From: Nocardiopsis suaedae | Lineage (GTDB): Bacteria > Actinomycetota > Actinomycetes > Streptosporangiales > Streptosporangiaceae | Direction of reading: 5' to 3' | Assembly: GCF_027706745.1 (NCBI RefSeq) | Contig: NZ_JAQFWP010000024.1 | Span: 22,579-86,578 of the forward strand | DNA length: 64,000 nt | Shown here: positions 16,298 to 24,647 of the stretch, in pieces | How positions within the stretch are numbered: the first letter of the stretch is position 1 | Layout: the number at the start of each line of letters is the position of its first letter | The notes under the pieces: generated by a model | Told to the model about the DNA's origin: nothing | What the model saw: the letters and a program-made list of their open reading frames with translations, nothing else | Database searches by the model: none | Position numbers and translations under genes: made by a program

Positions 16298-18112
16298 CTA
16301 TCTACTCCTCGTTCCGAATGCGTTCTGCACGTCACCGCGGCCGTCGACCCGCACCATGCGGCGGATGAGGCGCTTCATCTCCTCGTCGGCGCCGGTCACG
16401 TCGATCACCACGCGCGGACTGCTGGCGGCGGCCACCCCGCGCCCGGCGGTACCCACCGATTCGGGTATGGACGCGGTGACCCCGCCGAGGGTGGCTCGCA
16501 CCCCGCGGGCGCCGGTGGTGATGCCCTTCTCCAGGCCGGTCATGATGTCCTGCCCGGCGGGCTCCAGCAGCCGCAGGTCGACCGTGGCCGGGCCCTTCCA
16601 GTCGGGGATCATCCCGGTGATCTCGTTGAACTTGCTGCGCAGCGAACCGATCATGTTCTGCACGCCGTTGATCAGGCCGCGGATGATGTTCTTACCGGCG
16701 TTGACCAGCCACGAAGCGGCATTCGACACCGCGTTCTTGACCTTGCCGGGGATCGAGGTGACCAGGTCCATCATCCGGCCGACGCCGTTGGAGACGGCGT
16801 TCTTGATGTTGTTCCAGGCCTGCCGGGTGAGCATCTTGGCCATCAGCCACGCCCGCTTGATGTGCAGCTTGGCCAGCAGGAACTTCTTCAGGATGAAGCT
16901 CACGACGCCCTGGACGAGGCCGCTGACCGTGTCCTTGATCCAGGTCCAGGCGGCTGCCGCCGTAGCCTTGATCTGGTCCCAGTACTTGATGATCAGCGCG
17001 ATCGCCAGCCCGATCGGACCCGTCAGCACGCCGAGGATCAGCTGCCAGTTGTTCTTGACGAAGTTGATGACCGCGTTGACGGCTGTCATGAACAGGCTCT
17101 TGATCGACTCCCAGGCGGCGGAGAGGGCCTGCTTGATCAGCTCCCAGGCCGCCTTCGTCGCGGCCACGATCTCGTCCCAGTAGACGATGATCAGCACGAT
17201 CACGGCGATCAGCGCGATGATCCCGGCGATGATCCACGTGATCGGATTGGCCCAGAACGCGGCGTTGAGCAGCCACTGGATCGCAGTCCACACGATCGTG
17301 GCCGCGCGGACCACGAGCATGATCGCGTTGTAGGCGGCCAGAGCGACCTTCGCCGCGACGATCGCCGCGGTCACCGCGCCGACCACGGCCGCCACCGAAT
17401 TCAGCGCCGCTTGGTTCTGGTTCAGCCACGTCAGTGTCTGCACAAGCGCGTTCACCAGGGAGAACGCGCCATTGACGATCGTGTTGAAGAGGCTGGACCC
17501 CTCCATGCTGTTGAACAGGTCGGTCAGGTTCGCGCCCAGCTCTCGGATCTGGGGGCCCAGGTCGTCGGCGAGCTGGCCGACGACGTCGTTGAAGACCCCC
17601 GTCGCCGCGTCGATTGTTGGCCCCCACGACTCGAAGGCCCCCAGCACCGATTCGGAGAGCGCGGTGAGGGTGGGCGCCATCGACTCGAAGGAGGCGCCCA
17701 GGTTGGGCGAGAGCGCGTCGAACGTCGACTGCAGGTCCCCGGCGACCGACATCAGAGTGGCTTCGAGCGGCGTCGCCATTTCCTTCAACTTGGCGGCCAC
17801 GTTGGTCTTGAGCTGGGAGAAGCGCTCCTGCACCTCCTCGGACTGGGCCGCGGCGGCCAGCCCGACGCCAGCGATCCCGGCCCCGAACCCGACGGCCATC
17901 CCGGTCCCGGCGACGGTGGCCACTGCTGGCAGGCTGACCATCGCCGCGCCGATACCCGTCGAGGCCACAGCGGTCCGGGTCGCCAGCCGGTCGACCCGCT
18001 GCCCGATGGTCTCGAATGCCTTGTCGGCGTCCTTCGCGGACTTGTTGAGTCCCTTGTCGAGGTCGTCGGCGTCGACCCCGATCCGCACGAGGAGTTCCTG
18101 GAGGGTGGCCAC
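16298..18112 (-). CDS. Tail tape measure protein
   Basis: The 604-residue protein starts with a short alpha/beta head (ATLQELLVRIGVDADDLDKGL). Helical coiled-coil segments follow (~20-190), then a hydrophobic block (~225-400) containing about four membrane-like helices (for example WIIAGIIALIAVIVLIIVYW). A Gly/Ala-rich end carries a final DVTGADEEMKRLIRRM segment. This is the normal composition of a siphovirus tape measure, which sets tail length and is ejected with the DNA. At roughly 0.15 nm per residue the tail would be near 90 nm. Confidence 0.92.
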   Translation of the reverse strand: MATLQELLVRIGVDADDLDKGLNKSAKDADKAFETIGQRVDRLATRTAVASTGIGAAMVSLPAVATVAGTGMAVGFGAGIAGVGLAAAAQSEEVQERFSQLKTNVAAKLKEMATPLEATLMSVAGDLQSTFDALSPNLGASFESMAPTLTALSESVLGAFESWGPTIDAATGVFNDVVGQLADDLGPQIRELGANLTDLFNSMEGSSLFNTIVNGAFSLVNALVQTLTWLNQNQAALNSVAAVVGAVTAAIVAAKVALAAYNAIMLVVRAATIVWTAIQWLLNAAFWANPITWIIAGIIALIAVIVLIIVYWDEIVAATKAAWELIKQALSAAWESIKSLFMTAVNAVINFVKNNWQLILGVLTGPIGLAIALIIKYWDQIKATAAAAWTWIKDTVSGLVQGVVSFILKKFLLAKLHIKRAWLMAKMLTRQAWNNIKNAVSNGVGRMMDLVTSIPGKVKNAVSNAASWLVNAGKNIIRGLINGVQNMIGSLRSKFNEITGMIPDWKGPATVDLRLLEPAGQDIMTGLEKGITTGARGVRATLGGVTASIPESVGTAGRGVAAASSPRVVIDVTGADEEMKRLIRRMVRVDGRGDVQNAFGTRSR

Positions 18113-18131
18113 GGCTCACCCCCTCAGGCGT

Positions 18132-19036
18132 CTACGTGGAGTTGTTCAAGCGCTCGGCGATCGAACGGGCCTGGTCGAGGTCCAGCCCGGTCCATTCGGT
18201 GGCCTCGGTGGTGGTGTCCACGACGGTCGGCAGCCCGCCGTCATCACGCACCTCGTAGCGGCCAGACGACGGCGCTGGGGCGGTGGCCGCTGCCCGCTGT
18301 TCACGGCGCCGCTGGGCGGCCCTGTGGGAGGCCTCGAAGGCGACCTGGGCGCGGCGGGCGGCCTGCAGCATCTCCTCGGGAGACTGCTTGCGGCGGCGCT
18401 TGCCGCCCCACTTGACGACGTGGTCTTCGAACTTGGGCGTCGTGCCCTTCTTCATGTGCGGGGCGACGGTGTCCATACCGAGCCGGGCGAACAGCGTGTC
18501 GAACCGCTCGGGTCCGAGCTGGCCGTAGAGCTTCTCGTAGGCGACCAAGTGCGCCAGATCCGGGTCGGTGAAGCGCTCCAGCACCTCCGAAGGGGGGATC
18601 TGGTAGGTCACCGACAGGCGGTAGAGCAGCCTCAGCTCTGGTCGCCGCTGGAGTTTCCCTCCGCGTCCTTGACCTGCTGATCGAAGGTGCGGTCCATCCC
18701 CGAAAGCGACTGGACGAGGACGAACAGGCCGTTAACCACCCCGGCGTTCTTCTGCGCAAGCATGGGGGCGTCGGAGTCCTCGAAGATCCGACGATCGGTG
18801 TCCGGGTCGAACAGCGCCTGGACGACGAGCTTGGCGCGCTGGGAGCGCATCTCCAGCTCGACGTCGCCGCCGCGCTGGGACTTCATCCGCATCGCGGTCG
18901 TACCGGCCTGGTAGGCGCCGATCTGCGCGTCCGACAGGCCCTTGACCCGCACGGTGATGCCGCCCCACTCGGGGATGTCGATGTCCTCCTGCTTGGTGTC
19001 CTCAGCAGCGAGGATGGCTTCCTTCAGTGATTCCAC
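18132..19036 (-). CDS. Tail assembly chaperone fusion (gpGT type), made by -1 frameshift
   Basis: The first frame (ATG 19036) and the second frame (ending at 18132) join through a -1 slip at the heptamer GGGAAAC (18659 down to 18653). It is in the correct X-XXY-YYZ phase, with zero-frame codons GGA and AAC. After the slip the second frame reads L-Q-R-R-P-E-L and on without a stop into TYQIPPSEVLERF. The long product is about 301 residues. In lambda-type tails the short and long chaperones bind the tape measure while the tube assembles. Placement between the tail tube and the tape measure is canonical. A separate GTG start for the second frame at 18611 exists but need not be used. Confidence 0.85.
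18632..19036 (-). CDS. Tail assembly chaperone, short form (gpG type)
   Basis: This is the zero-frame product, 134 residues. It opens MESLKEAILAAEDTKQEDI and has the typical motif VRVKGLSDAQIGAYQ, followed by DPDTDRRIFEDSD. It ends 7 codons after the slippery site (SSGDQS, then TGA). Most ribosomes would make this form. It lies 18 bp after the tail tube gene. Confidence 0.85.
   Translation of the reverse strand: MESLKEAILAAEDTKQEDIDIPEWGGITVRVKGLSDAQIGAYQAGTTAMRMKSQRGGDVELEMRSQRAKLVVQALFDPDTDRRIFEDSDAPMLAQKNAGVVNGLFVLVQSLSGMDRTFDQQVKDAEGNSSGDQS
18653..18659 (-). promoter_or_regulatory. Programmed -1 frameshift site GGGAAAC
   Basis: The heptamer on the minus strand has the phase G-GGA-AAC in the frame of the short chaperone, seven codons before its stop. 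Slippage by one base places ribosomes in the open frame of the downstream ORF. The same heptamer type is used in lambda-like phages (lambda itself has GGGAAAG). Confidence 0.85.
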
Positions 19037-19054
19037 GAGGGGTCCTCTCTATTC

Positions 19055-19474
19055 TCAGGCGGTGCCGAAGGTCGGCGGGCCGGACACCTTGAAGGTGGCG
19101 GTCATTTCGAGCTTGTCGTCGTGCGGAGCCGCGGGCTCGTAGCCCACGAGCCCGGCCTTGAAGGACCACACGGTGGCGGCGTCGTCGGGCCAGACGATCC
19201 GGTACCCCCTGGGCTTGGACGAGCCCAGGTCGTCCAGGAGCGCGTCGTGCTCGGGCGGGTCGTAGTTGACCTCGATCTCGACCTCACCGCTGCGCTTGAT
19301 GCCGAACACGAACTCCTCCCACTGGTCGGGGGAGTCGTGCGCGGTCACGTCGATCTGCTCGCGCTCGATCGAGGGGCCACTGAGGCTGGTAATGCTCTTG
19401 ATCGGCTCGTAGGTGCCGCCGCCGGGTGTGGTCTCGCGTTCGAGGACCACCCCGAACCCGTCGTTGCCGGCCAT
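19055..19474 (-). CDS. Major tail tube protein
   Basis: The 139-residue protein starts MAGNDGFGVVLERETTPGGG and has the beta-rich pattern of siphovirus tube proteins: IKSITSLSGPSIEREQIDVT, then SGEVEIEVNYDPPEHDAL and GLVGYEPAAPHDDKLEMTATF. These match the motifs for type-VI/lambda-like tail tube folds, in which hexameric rings stack into the tube. It lies between the tail terminator and the chaperones, its usual place. Confidence 0.9.
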   Translation of the reverse strand: MAGNDGFGVVLERETTPGGGTYEPIKSITSLSGPSIEREQIDVTAHDSPDQWEEFVFGIKRSGEVEIEVNYDPPEHDALLDDLGSSKPRGYRIVWPDDAATVWSFKAGLVGYEPAAPHDDKLEMTATFKVSGPPTFGTA

Positions 19475-19477
19475 AGG

Positions 19478-19903
19478 TCAGGCCTCCTGTTCTGTCTCGG
19501 TGGTGATGCGGAACCGCATCGCGACGTGCCGGATCCGGTCGTCTTCGTCGGGCACGTTCTGGCCGAACTCGAACCGCACCGCAACGACACGGTGGCCGGG
19601 CACGGTCATGGGCTGGTGGTCGACCAGCTGCACGATGCGGTCGGCGATGTCGTTGGCCTCGTCCCAGGACCGCTGCGTGGACCACGCGTGCACATAGATC
19701 GTGGTGTCGCGGCCGAGCATGTCGTGGGCGTTGTTGGGGGCCTCAGTCGAGATCTCGCCGATGCTGACGTAGGGGTGCGGCAGCTGCTCGTCGACGTGGT
19801 CGCGCACCTGCGCGCCCAGCCCGGCGAGGGCGCTGTCGCCGGAGAGGCGTTGGAACAGGGCGGTTTGGATTCCGCGTGCGGGCCGGCGGGCCACGAGCGC
19901 CAC
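19478..19903 (-). CDS. Tail terminator / completion protein (DUF3168)
   Basis: The 141-residue protein matches the DUF3168 pattern: IQTALFQRLSGDSALAG at the start, PHPYVSIGEIS in the middle, IYVHAWST and a final strand pair VVAVRFEFG...IRHVAMRFRI. Proteins of this family cap the tail tube and join it to the head. It lies 4 bp upstream of the tail tube gene and 11 bp after the HK97-gp10-type gene, forming the standard connector order. Confidence 0.85.
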   Translation of the reverse strand: MALVARRPARGIQTALFQRLSGDSALAGLGAQVRDHVDEQLPHPYVSIGEISTEAPNNAHDMLGRDTTIYVHAWSTQRSWDEANDIADRIVQLVDHQPMTVPGHRVVAVRFEFGQNVPDEDDRIRHVAMRFRITTETEQEA

Positions 19904-19913
19904 GGGCCACCCC

Positions 19914-20291
19914 CTATTCGGTGAGGTTGTCCAAGTGCTTGCCGATGTGGCGCGTGAGCCGTTCCGGGTAGCGCGGCTTCTCGGCCTCGGCGGCTGGCTG
20001 GGCGAAGGGCTGCGCCGGCGTCTTGGACGTGCCGAACTCCACCAGGGCGCCCCACCACGCGCGCTTGCGCCCGAAGATCCCGACCCTGCCCCGCAGCGCG
20101 CCCGAGACGCGTTTGCCGATCGCCCCGCGCAGCATCCCCGAGTTCCGGGGCACGTTCTCGCGCATGTCCTTGTAGACCGCCTCCACCGACTCGGTGGTGG
20201 CCTCCTTTGCGCCCGCGTGGATCTCGTCGGGCAGCTCCTTCAGCTTCTTCTCCAGGGCCTTCAGCCCGTGCACGGACACACCCCGCCCCAT
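19914..20291 (-). CDS. HK97 gp10-like head-tail connector/tail completion protein
   Basis: The 125-residue protein begins with GLKALEKKLKELPDEIHAGA, then VPRNSGMLRGAI and the closing motif ALVEFGTSKTPAQPF, all characteristic of the HK97 gp10 family. These proteins act where head and tail join. The ATG overlaps the upstream stop codon (TGATG), so translation is coupled to the preceding gene. Confidence 0.88.
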   Translation of the reverse strand: MGRGVSVHGLKALEKKLKELPDEIHAGAKEATTESVEAVYKDMRENVPRNSGMLRGAIGKRVSGALRGRVGIFGRKRAWWGALVEFGTSKTPAQPFAQPAAEAEKPRYPERLTRHIGKHLDNLTE

Positions 20292-20518
20292 CAGCGCCGC
20301 CCCCTTCGCAGCTCCTTGCGGATCTCCCGGGTCTCCGAGACCAGCTCCATCACCGCGTTCGCGATGGACAGCTGGGCCAGAGCCGCGGCCTTGGCCGCAT
20401 GGGCCGTCAGTACTTCGGCCGGCACCTCACCGATCGGCACCGCCTTCAGTGCGCAGATCGCGTCGTCGTGGGTCTGCTGTGCGCGTGCCAGCGCGGGATC
20501 TTCGGCCGCGGGGCTCAC
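20291..20518 (-). CDS. Small helical protein in the connector cluster
   Basis: A GTG at 20518 overlaps the upstream stop (GTGA); a second GTG at 20521 adds one residue. The 75-residue product is entirely helical and ends in basic RKELRRGRR. No family is recognised. Coupled starts on both sides place it in the head-tail operon. It may be a small structural or assembly protein. Confidence 0.6.
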   Translation of the reverse strand: MSPAAEDPALARAQQTHDDAICALKAVPIGEVPAEVLTAHAAKAAALAQLSIANAVMELVSETREIRKELRRGRR

Positions 20519-20847
20519 CACGGCAGCCTCACCAGCGCGTACTCGACCCCGGTCTCGGCGTCCAGGGACAGCGCCGCCCGCCGGGTCGAGGAGTCGCGGT
20601 ACACCTCCCTCAGCGGCACCACCGCCACGTCCCCGGCGGCTACCCCGACAGTCACGTCTTCCAGCCCGATCCCGTCGACCGTCCCCGGGGTGACCACGGT
20701 CAGGGTGTGGGAAGCGGTGTCGGTGTTGTTGACGAGCAGCACCAGGTCCCGCCCGGTGGGCGCCTCGTCCCCGCCGGCGGCCGCCGCGGTCCACACGACA
20801 GCGGCCAGCCCCGACACCGGCGCCTCCTGCACAGACAAGGTTGCCAT
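20515..20847 (-). CDS. Small beta-rich head/tail protein
   Basis: The 110-residue protein contains GRDLVLLVNNTDTASHTLTV, and its strands alternate with turns, as in an immunoglobulin-like or jelly-roll fold. Proteins with this pattern occur in actinophage connector clusters and may decorate the capsid. Its start overlaps the preceding stop and its own stop overlaps the next start. Confidence 0.6.
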   Translation of the reverse strand: MATLSVQEAPVSGLAAVVWTAAAAGGDEAPTGRDLVLLVNNTDTASHTLTVVTPGTVDGIGLEDVTVGVAAGDVAVVPLREVYRDSSTRRAALSLDAETGVEYALVRLPW

Positions 20848-21194
20848 CAGGTCTCATCTCCTTCTGCCTGGATGAGTTCGCAGTCCGCGCGGAGGTAGAC
20901 CCGCTCGGACGGGTAGATCACGGCGGTCACCCGCCACGCCTCGCCGGTGGCCGCATCGCGCAGTTCGTCGCCCCGGCGCACGTCCGCCGACGGGGAGACG
21001 TAGACCGGCTGGGTGTGCTTGGCGCCCTGCTGCCGGGCGGCCACCCGCTCCGCGGCGCTGGGTTGGGAGACCCGGCACCGCACGGCGCCGAGCTCCACCC
21101 ACACCGACGTGTGCCCCCCGGACTCGGTGGGGGTGTCCACGCGCCGGCGGTGGGCGAGGGGCCGGTTCAGCATGTGCCCGATGCCGCGCCTCAC
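20847..21194 (-). CDS. Head closure / head-tail adaptor-like protein
   Basis: A GTG at 21194 overlaps the upstream stop (GTGA). The 115-residue protein has RVDTPTESGGHTSVWVELG near the start and VYVSPSADVRRGDELRDAAT in the second half. It ends with strands VTAVIYPSERVYLRADCELI. The pattern (a small beta-barrel with the pair VRRGDEL...WRV) is that of head closure proteins such as those of the SPP1 gp16 or HK97 connector type. The position after the gp6-like connector agrees. Confidence 0.65.
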   Translation of the reverse strand: MRRGIGHMLNRPLAHRRRVDTPTESGGHTSVWVELGAVRCRVSQPSAAERVAARQQGAKHTQPVYVSPSADVRRGDELRDAATGEAWRVTAVIYPSERVYLRADCELIQAEGDET

Positions 21195-21784
21195 CGCGAC
21201 CCCACCACCACGGCACCGCCGCCGAATCGGGCGGCCAGGCGGCGGCGAAGCCGGTCGGACAGCTCCAGCTCGGTCACGCCGCCGTCGTCGCCGTAGGTCA
21301 CCGAGTAGTCGCCGATCCGCTCGGACCGCACGTCCCGGGCCGCCAAGCCCTCGCCGCCGAGGCCAGAGCGGTAGGCGACCAGGGTCTGCGCGGCGATGCG
21401 GCACACCAGGTCCACGATGTCGGCCGGAACCGGGTCCAGGCCGTGCGTGTAGGTGACCTCCACCTGCGAGGGCTCCTCGCACACCGTCTGCCACCCGGTC
21501 CGGCGCCACAGGTCCGTGGTGCGCACCCGGTAGTCGGTGACCTCCTCGCCGTCGAGGAGCACCTGAGACACGGCCACCACGGGCGGGGCGGGCAGGCGCA
21601 GCCACGCGCCCGTGCGGCCCTCCAGGGTGATGGTGGAGGTGGTCTGGCTGATCGGCGCCCCGGCGGCCTCGCGCACCGCGGCCGAGGCCGAGGCCAGGTA
21701 GACCTCCAGCAGCGGGGCCTCCTCGGCGGTGACGGTCAGGCCGCGGGTCTCGCAGTCGGCCACCGTCGCCAACGATGCAAGCAC
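21191..21784 (-). CDS. Head-tail connector (gp6/gp15-like)
   Basis: The 197-residue protein is helical at the N-terminus (TAEEAPLLEVYLASASAAVREAAG), then has TYTHGLDPVPADIVDLVCRI, a hallmark of the gp6-like connector family, and RIGDYSVTYGDDGGVTELEL near the end. These proteins form the ring below the portal. It lies between a small head gene and the head closure gene, as in related phages. Confidence 0.85.
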   Translation of the reverse strand: MLASLATVADCETRGLTVTAEEAPLLEVYLASASAAVREAAGAPISQTTSTITLEGRTGAWLRLPAPPVVAVSQVLLDGEEVTDYRVRTTDLWRRTGWQTVCEEPSQVEVTYTHGLDPVPADIVDLVCRIAAQTLVAYRSGLGGEGLAARDVRSERIGDYSVTYGDDGGVTELELSDRLRRRLAARFGGGAVVVGSR

Positions 21785-21796
21785 GGTGGCCTCCCG

Positions 21797-21991
21797 CTAC
21801 TGGTCGCCGCCGGAAGCCCCGGCGCTCTTCGGCTTCGGCTTGGGCTCGTGCAGCTTGGTGACGCTCTTGATGTCGCCCCGCCGCTGCTGGACCTTCAGGT
21901 ACTCGTGCCGTTCGCCGTTCTCCTCCAGCCGCAGCCCCACGGTCTTGCCGGAGTTGTTGACGACCTTCACGTCGATCATCGGCTTGGCCAT
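21797..21991 (-). CDS. Small protein after the capsid gene
   Basis: The 64-residue protein starts MAKPMIDVKVVNNSGKTVG and ends in a KPKPKSAG tail. It has a short beta hairpin core and a basic, disordered tail. No family is recognised. Location directly after the major capsid gene suggests a minor head or decoration protein. Confidence 0.65.
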   Translation of the reverse strand: MAKPMIDVKVVNNSGKTVGLRLEENGERHEYLKVQQRRGDIKSVTKLHEPKPKPKSAGASGGDQ

Positions 21992-22003
21992 GATCAGACC
22001 TCC

Positions 22004-22879
22004 TTAGGTAGGCGTGCCGGTGGTGACGTCGACGTCCATGACCGCCAGCGCCTCCGGGCGCACGACCCGCGACCCGTACAGGTGCAGCCCCTTGATCGCG
22101 TCGGAGAAGCTGGACTCGGGGCGGTAGGCCTCGGTCTTGTTGATCTGGTCGGCGAAGGTCGTGGCGATGCCGTGGCCGGCCACCACGAAGTTCGACACCG
22201 CCGGGGCGGTGCCTGCCGTGCCCTCGGGCAGGTTCAGCGACACCATCACCGAGAACCCGAGGATGGTGCCGACCTCACCGTTGCGGATCGGCGCGGTGGA
22301 GCCGTACCGGGAGGCGTCGATGAACCGCGGGTCCTGCAGGATCAGCGCGTAGAAGTCCGGGGAGACGATCAGGAACCGGCTCTCCGAAGGCACTCGCGCC
22401 TTGTCCAGGGCCAGCCGCAGCCCCAGCACGATCATGTACGCCTCGTCCGCGGTGGTGGCCGAACCGGCGCTGAGCACATTGCCCGCGCCTGTGGTCATCA
22501 GCCCGGCGACGAACTGGTCGGCGGTGTCGCGCAGCCCGTCGGCCGCTTCCATCGCCGCCTTCGACAGCAGCTGACCGCCGTCGCGCGCCTGCCGCGCGTC
22601 CACATCGTCGACCTCGAACGCGAAGTATTTCGCCTGGTCGATCAGCAGCGTCTGATCCGTGGTGGTCAGGGTCTCGGGGTTGATGGTCGTGGAGTTCTTG
22701 GTGTAGGTCGCGATCGTGGGCGCGGCCAGGGTGCCGATGTGCACCGTGTCGCCGAACTGCGAGATGTCGCCCTCGTAGTCGCGGTTGATCACGCCGGCCT
22801 GCCCGAAGACGTAGCGCTTCTTCAGCGACACGAGCAGCTCGGCGTTCCACACCTCCGGGATGAAGGTGTCCACTGCCAT
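22004..22879 (-). CDS. Major capsid protein (HK97 fold, P22-coat-like sequence type)
   Basis: The 291-residue protein begins MAVDTFIPEVWNAELLVSLK and contains NRDYEGDISQFGDTVHI, then LIDQAKYFAFEVDDVDARQ. These are conserved in the P22-coat-like group of actinophage and Gram-positive phage capsids. Later segments include FLIVSPDFYALILQDPRFI and the closing YGSRVVRPEALAVMDVD. It would form the shell of the head. There is no protease gene nearby, so maturation may use only the scaffold. Confidence 0.9.
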   Translation of the reverse strand: MAVDTFIPEVWNAELLVSLKKRYVFGQAGVINRDYEGDISQFGDTVHIGTLAAPTIATYTKNSTTINPETLTTTDQTLLIDQAKYFAFEVDDVDARQARDGGQLLSKAAMEAADGLRDTADQFVAGLMTTGAGNVLSAGSATTADEAYMIVLGLRLALDKARVPSESRFLIVSPDFYALILQDPRFIDASRYGSTAPIRNGEVGTILGFSVMVSLNLPEGTAGTAPAVSNFVVAGHGIATTFADQINKTEAYRPESSFSDAIKGLHLYGSRVVRPEALAVMDVDVTTGTPT

Positions 22880-22900
22880 GGTTCTTCTCCGTTCTCAGGG

Positions 22901-23641
22901 TTACCGCTTGATGCCGAGCGCGTCGTCGAGGCGGCCTTCGGCCTTGGCCTTGACGATCTGCTCGTCGCTCATCCGCTTCAGGTCGTCGCGGGTGAGCTGG
23001 GTGGGGCGGCTCTTGCCCTTGCGGGCGCCGCCCTCGGCTGTGCCCTGGAACCGGCGGCCTTGCGCGGCCAGGTAGGGCTTCCGCTTCAACAGGTCGTCGA
23101 TCGCCTCGGCGATCTCCTCGCCGTCGACCTCGCCGTCCTCACCGACTTCGAAGGCGTCGGTGTCGAGGTGGGCCAGAGCGTCGGCGGGGTCGGCGAGCTT
23201 GCCGGCCGCGGCCGCGCGCACTTCCGAGCGCACGACGCGCTTGTTGGCCTTGGCGGTGGCGGCCCGCTCGGCTTCGCGCCGCACCGCCTCGGCGTCGTCG
23301 CCGTCGCCGCCCTGGGTCCCGTTGCGGAGCTTCTCCAGTTCGGCTTCGGCTTCGCGTCGTTTCTGCCGTTCGCTCTTCCACTTCTGCTTGGTGGCGTCGA
23401 GGGCCCGCTTCCCGGCATCGCCCAGTGCCTCGGCGCCTTCCGGGTCGCTCTCGTCCTCGTCGTCGCCACCCTGGTCGTCGTCGGGGCCCTGGTCGTCGGA
23501 GGCGTCCTGCTCGTCGTTGCCGTCGCCCTCCTCGTTGGGGGCGCCGCCGAGTACGGGCCAGACGGGGCGGCCGCCGACGATGCCCAGTGCGGGCAGGCCG
23601 GTGACCGGGTGGACAGGGAGCTCGGACGGGGTGTTGTGCAT
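22901..23641 (-). CDS. Capsid scaffolding protein
   Basis: The 246-residue protein is highly charged: a long acidic low-complexity stretch (~35-75, Asp/Glu-rich), a central coiled-coil (~80-130) and a basic C-terminal segment (~200-246, with LTRDDLKRMSDEQIVKAK). That composition and its position just before the capsid gene identify a scaffold, which directs shell assembly and then leaves. The start codon overlaps nothing and there is a normal ribosome site. Confidence 0.85.
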   Translation of the reverse strand: MHNTPSELPVHPVTGLPALGIVGGRPVWPVLGGAPNEEGDGNDEQDASDDQGPDDDQGGDDEDESDPEGAEALGDAGKRALDATKQKWKSERQKRREAEAELEKLRNGTQGGDGDDAEAVRREAERAATAKANKRVVRSEVRAAAAGKLADPADALAHLDTDAFEVGEDGEVDGEEIAEAIDDLLKRKPYLAAQGRRFQGTAEGGARKGKSRPTQLTRDDLKRMSDEQIVKAKAEGRLDDALGIKR

Positions 23642-23693
23642 GGTGGTCTCCCATTGCGGGTGGGTGGTCGCGCGTTGCGCGCGGACGAGTGGG

Positions 23694-24647
23694 TCAGGAC
23701 AGGTAGCCGTGTTCGCGCAGCAGCTCGATCGCCTCGTCCCGGGTTCGGGCCTCGCGCATGATGACCTCGGGCATCAGCCGCGGCCGGGACGATCGGCGGT
23801 ACCGGCCCGCCCCGGAGGTCAGGTCGCCCAGGCGGCGCCCGGCGATGCCGCGGGGGGTGGTGCCCTCGGTGGTGTACCGGCCGCGGTTCCGCGCGGCCGC
23901 CGACTGCATCCCGCGCCGCGCGTTGACCACCTGGGCCAGATCGGCGCCCTCGCGGATCGCCTCGGCGCCGCCGGGACCGAACCGGCGCGCCTGCTCGGCC
24001 GGGCTCATGTCCTCGAACAGCTCGCGCGCGTTGATACCGGGCCGGGTCTCGCCGGGGCGCATGGGCACCATGCCGCAGTCGCACTGCGGATGCCGCTGGA
24101 ACCCCGTGCTCCACGGGTAGGTGCGCCCGGCGAGGATGATGCACCGCGCGCACGCGGGCAGCTCCACCACCCGGGTGTAGGCCACGCAGGACGGCCGCGC
24201 GGCCATGCCGACGTGATCCGCCGCCCGCGCGGTGTCGGACACCTGGGTGCGGGTGATCGTCTCCAACTGCAACAGGCCGGCGGCCAGCGCCCGTGAGGGC
24301 GACTCGCCCCGGTCGATCCGGGAGAGCACGGTGATCATGGGCTGAGCCAGCAGCGTCGCCAGGTCCCGGCCGTCCGACGCGGTCCCCGACAGCGCCCCGG
24401 GCACCACCTCGGCGACCGGCGGTGCAGCCTCCCCCAGCAACTCCGCCAGGTAGGACCGGGACAGAGCCGCCGCCGCTGCCTGAGTCGCCACCACGAGCCG
24501 AACCAGCCGCGGTAACAGTCCCGCCCACGAACCGGTCAGGTCATCGGGGTCGACCTCGGACCACACCTCCCGGACCCCGCGACCGGCCTGCGTGCTCAAC
24601 CGCTCCTGTTCGGTCTGGTGGGCGCGGGCGACCGCGGGCACACTCAC
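23694..24647 (-). CDS. Minor head protein (MuF-like)
   Basis: The 317-residue protein is helical up to about 150 and then has a Cys/His-rich segment: ELPACARCIILAGRTYPW followed by FQRHPQCDCGMVPM. This CxxC...HPxCxC pattern is typical of MuF-type minor head proteins encoded between portal and scaffold. Some carry C-terminal effector domains, but here the tail only has a short unrelated segment (EVIMREARTRDEAIELLREH). It overlaps the portal gene by 4 bp. Confidence 0.85.
   Translation of the reverse strand: MSVPAVARAHQTEQERLSTQAGRGVREVWSEVDPDDLTGSWAGLLPRLVRLVVATQAAAAALSRSYLAELLGEAAPPVAEVVPGALSGTASDGRDLATLLAQPMITVLSRIDRGESPSRALAAGLLQLETITRTQVSDTARAADHVGMAARPSCVAYTRVVELPACARCIILAGRTYPWSTGFQRHPQCDCGMVPMRPGETRPGINARELFEDMSPAEQARRFGPGGAEAIREGADLAQVVNARRGMQSAAARNRGRYTTEGTTPRGIAGRRLGDLTSGAGRYRRSSRPRLMPEVIMREARTRDEAIELLREHGYLS

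Noticed and set aside
15950..18415. Long plus-strand open frame opposite the tape measure gene
   Set aside because: Antisense of a clear tape-measure gene; composition is typical of reversed GC-rich codons (Arg/Gly/His-rich).
18132..18611. Second tail chaperone as an independently started gene (GTG at 18611)
   Set aside because: The in-phase slippery heptamer and an open -1 frame give a better explanation as a fusion; independent initiation is not excluded but not needed.
21443..23761. Long plus-strand open frame opposite capsid and scaffold genes
   Set aside because: Spans several real minus-strand genes and their gaps, so it cannot be a single gene.
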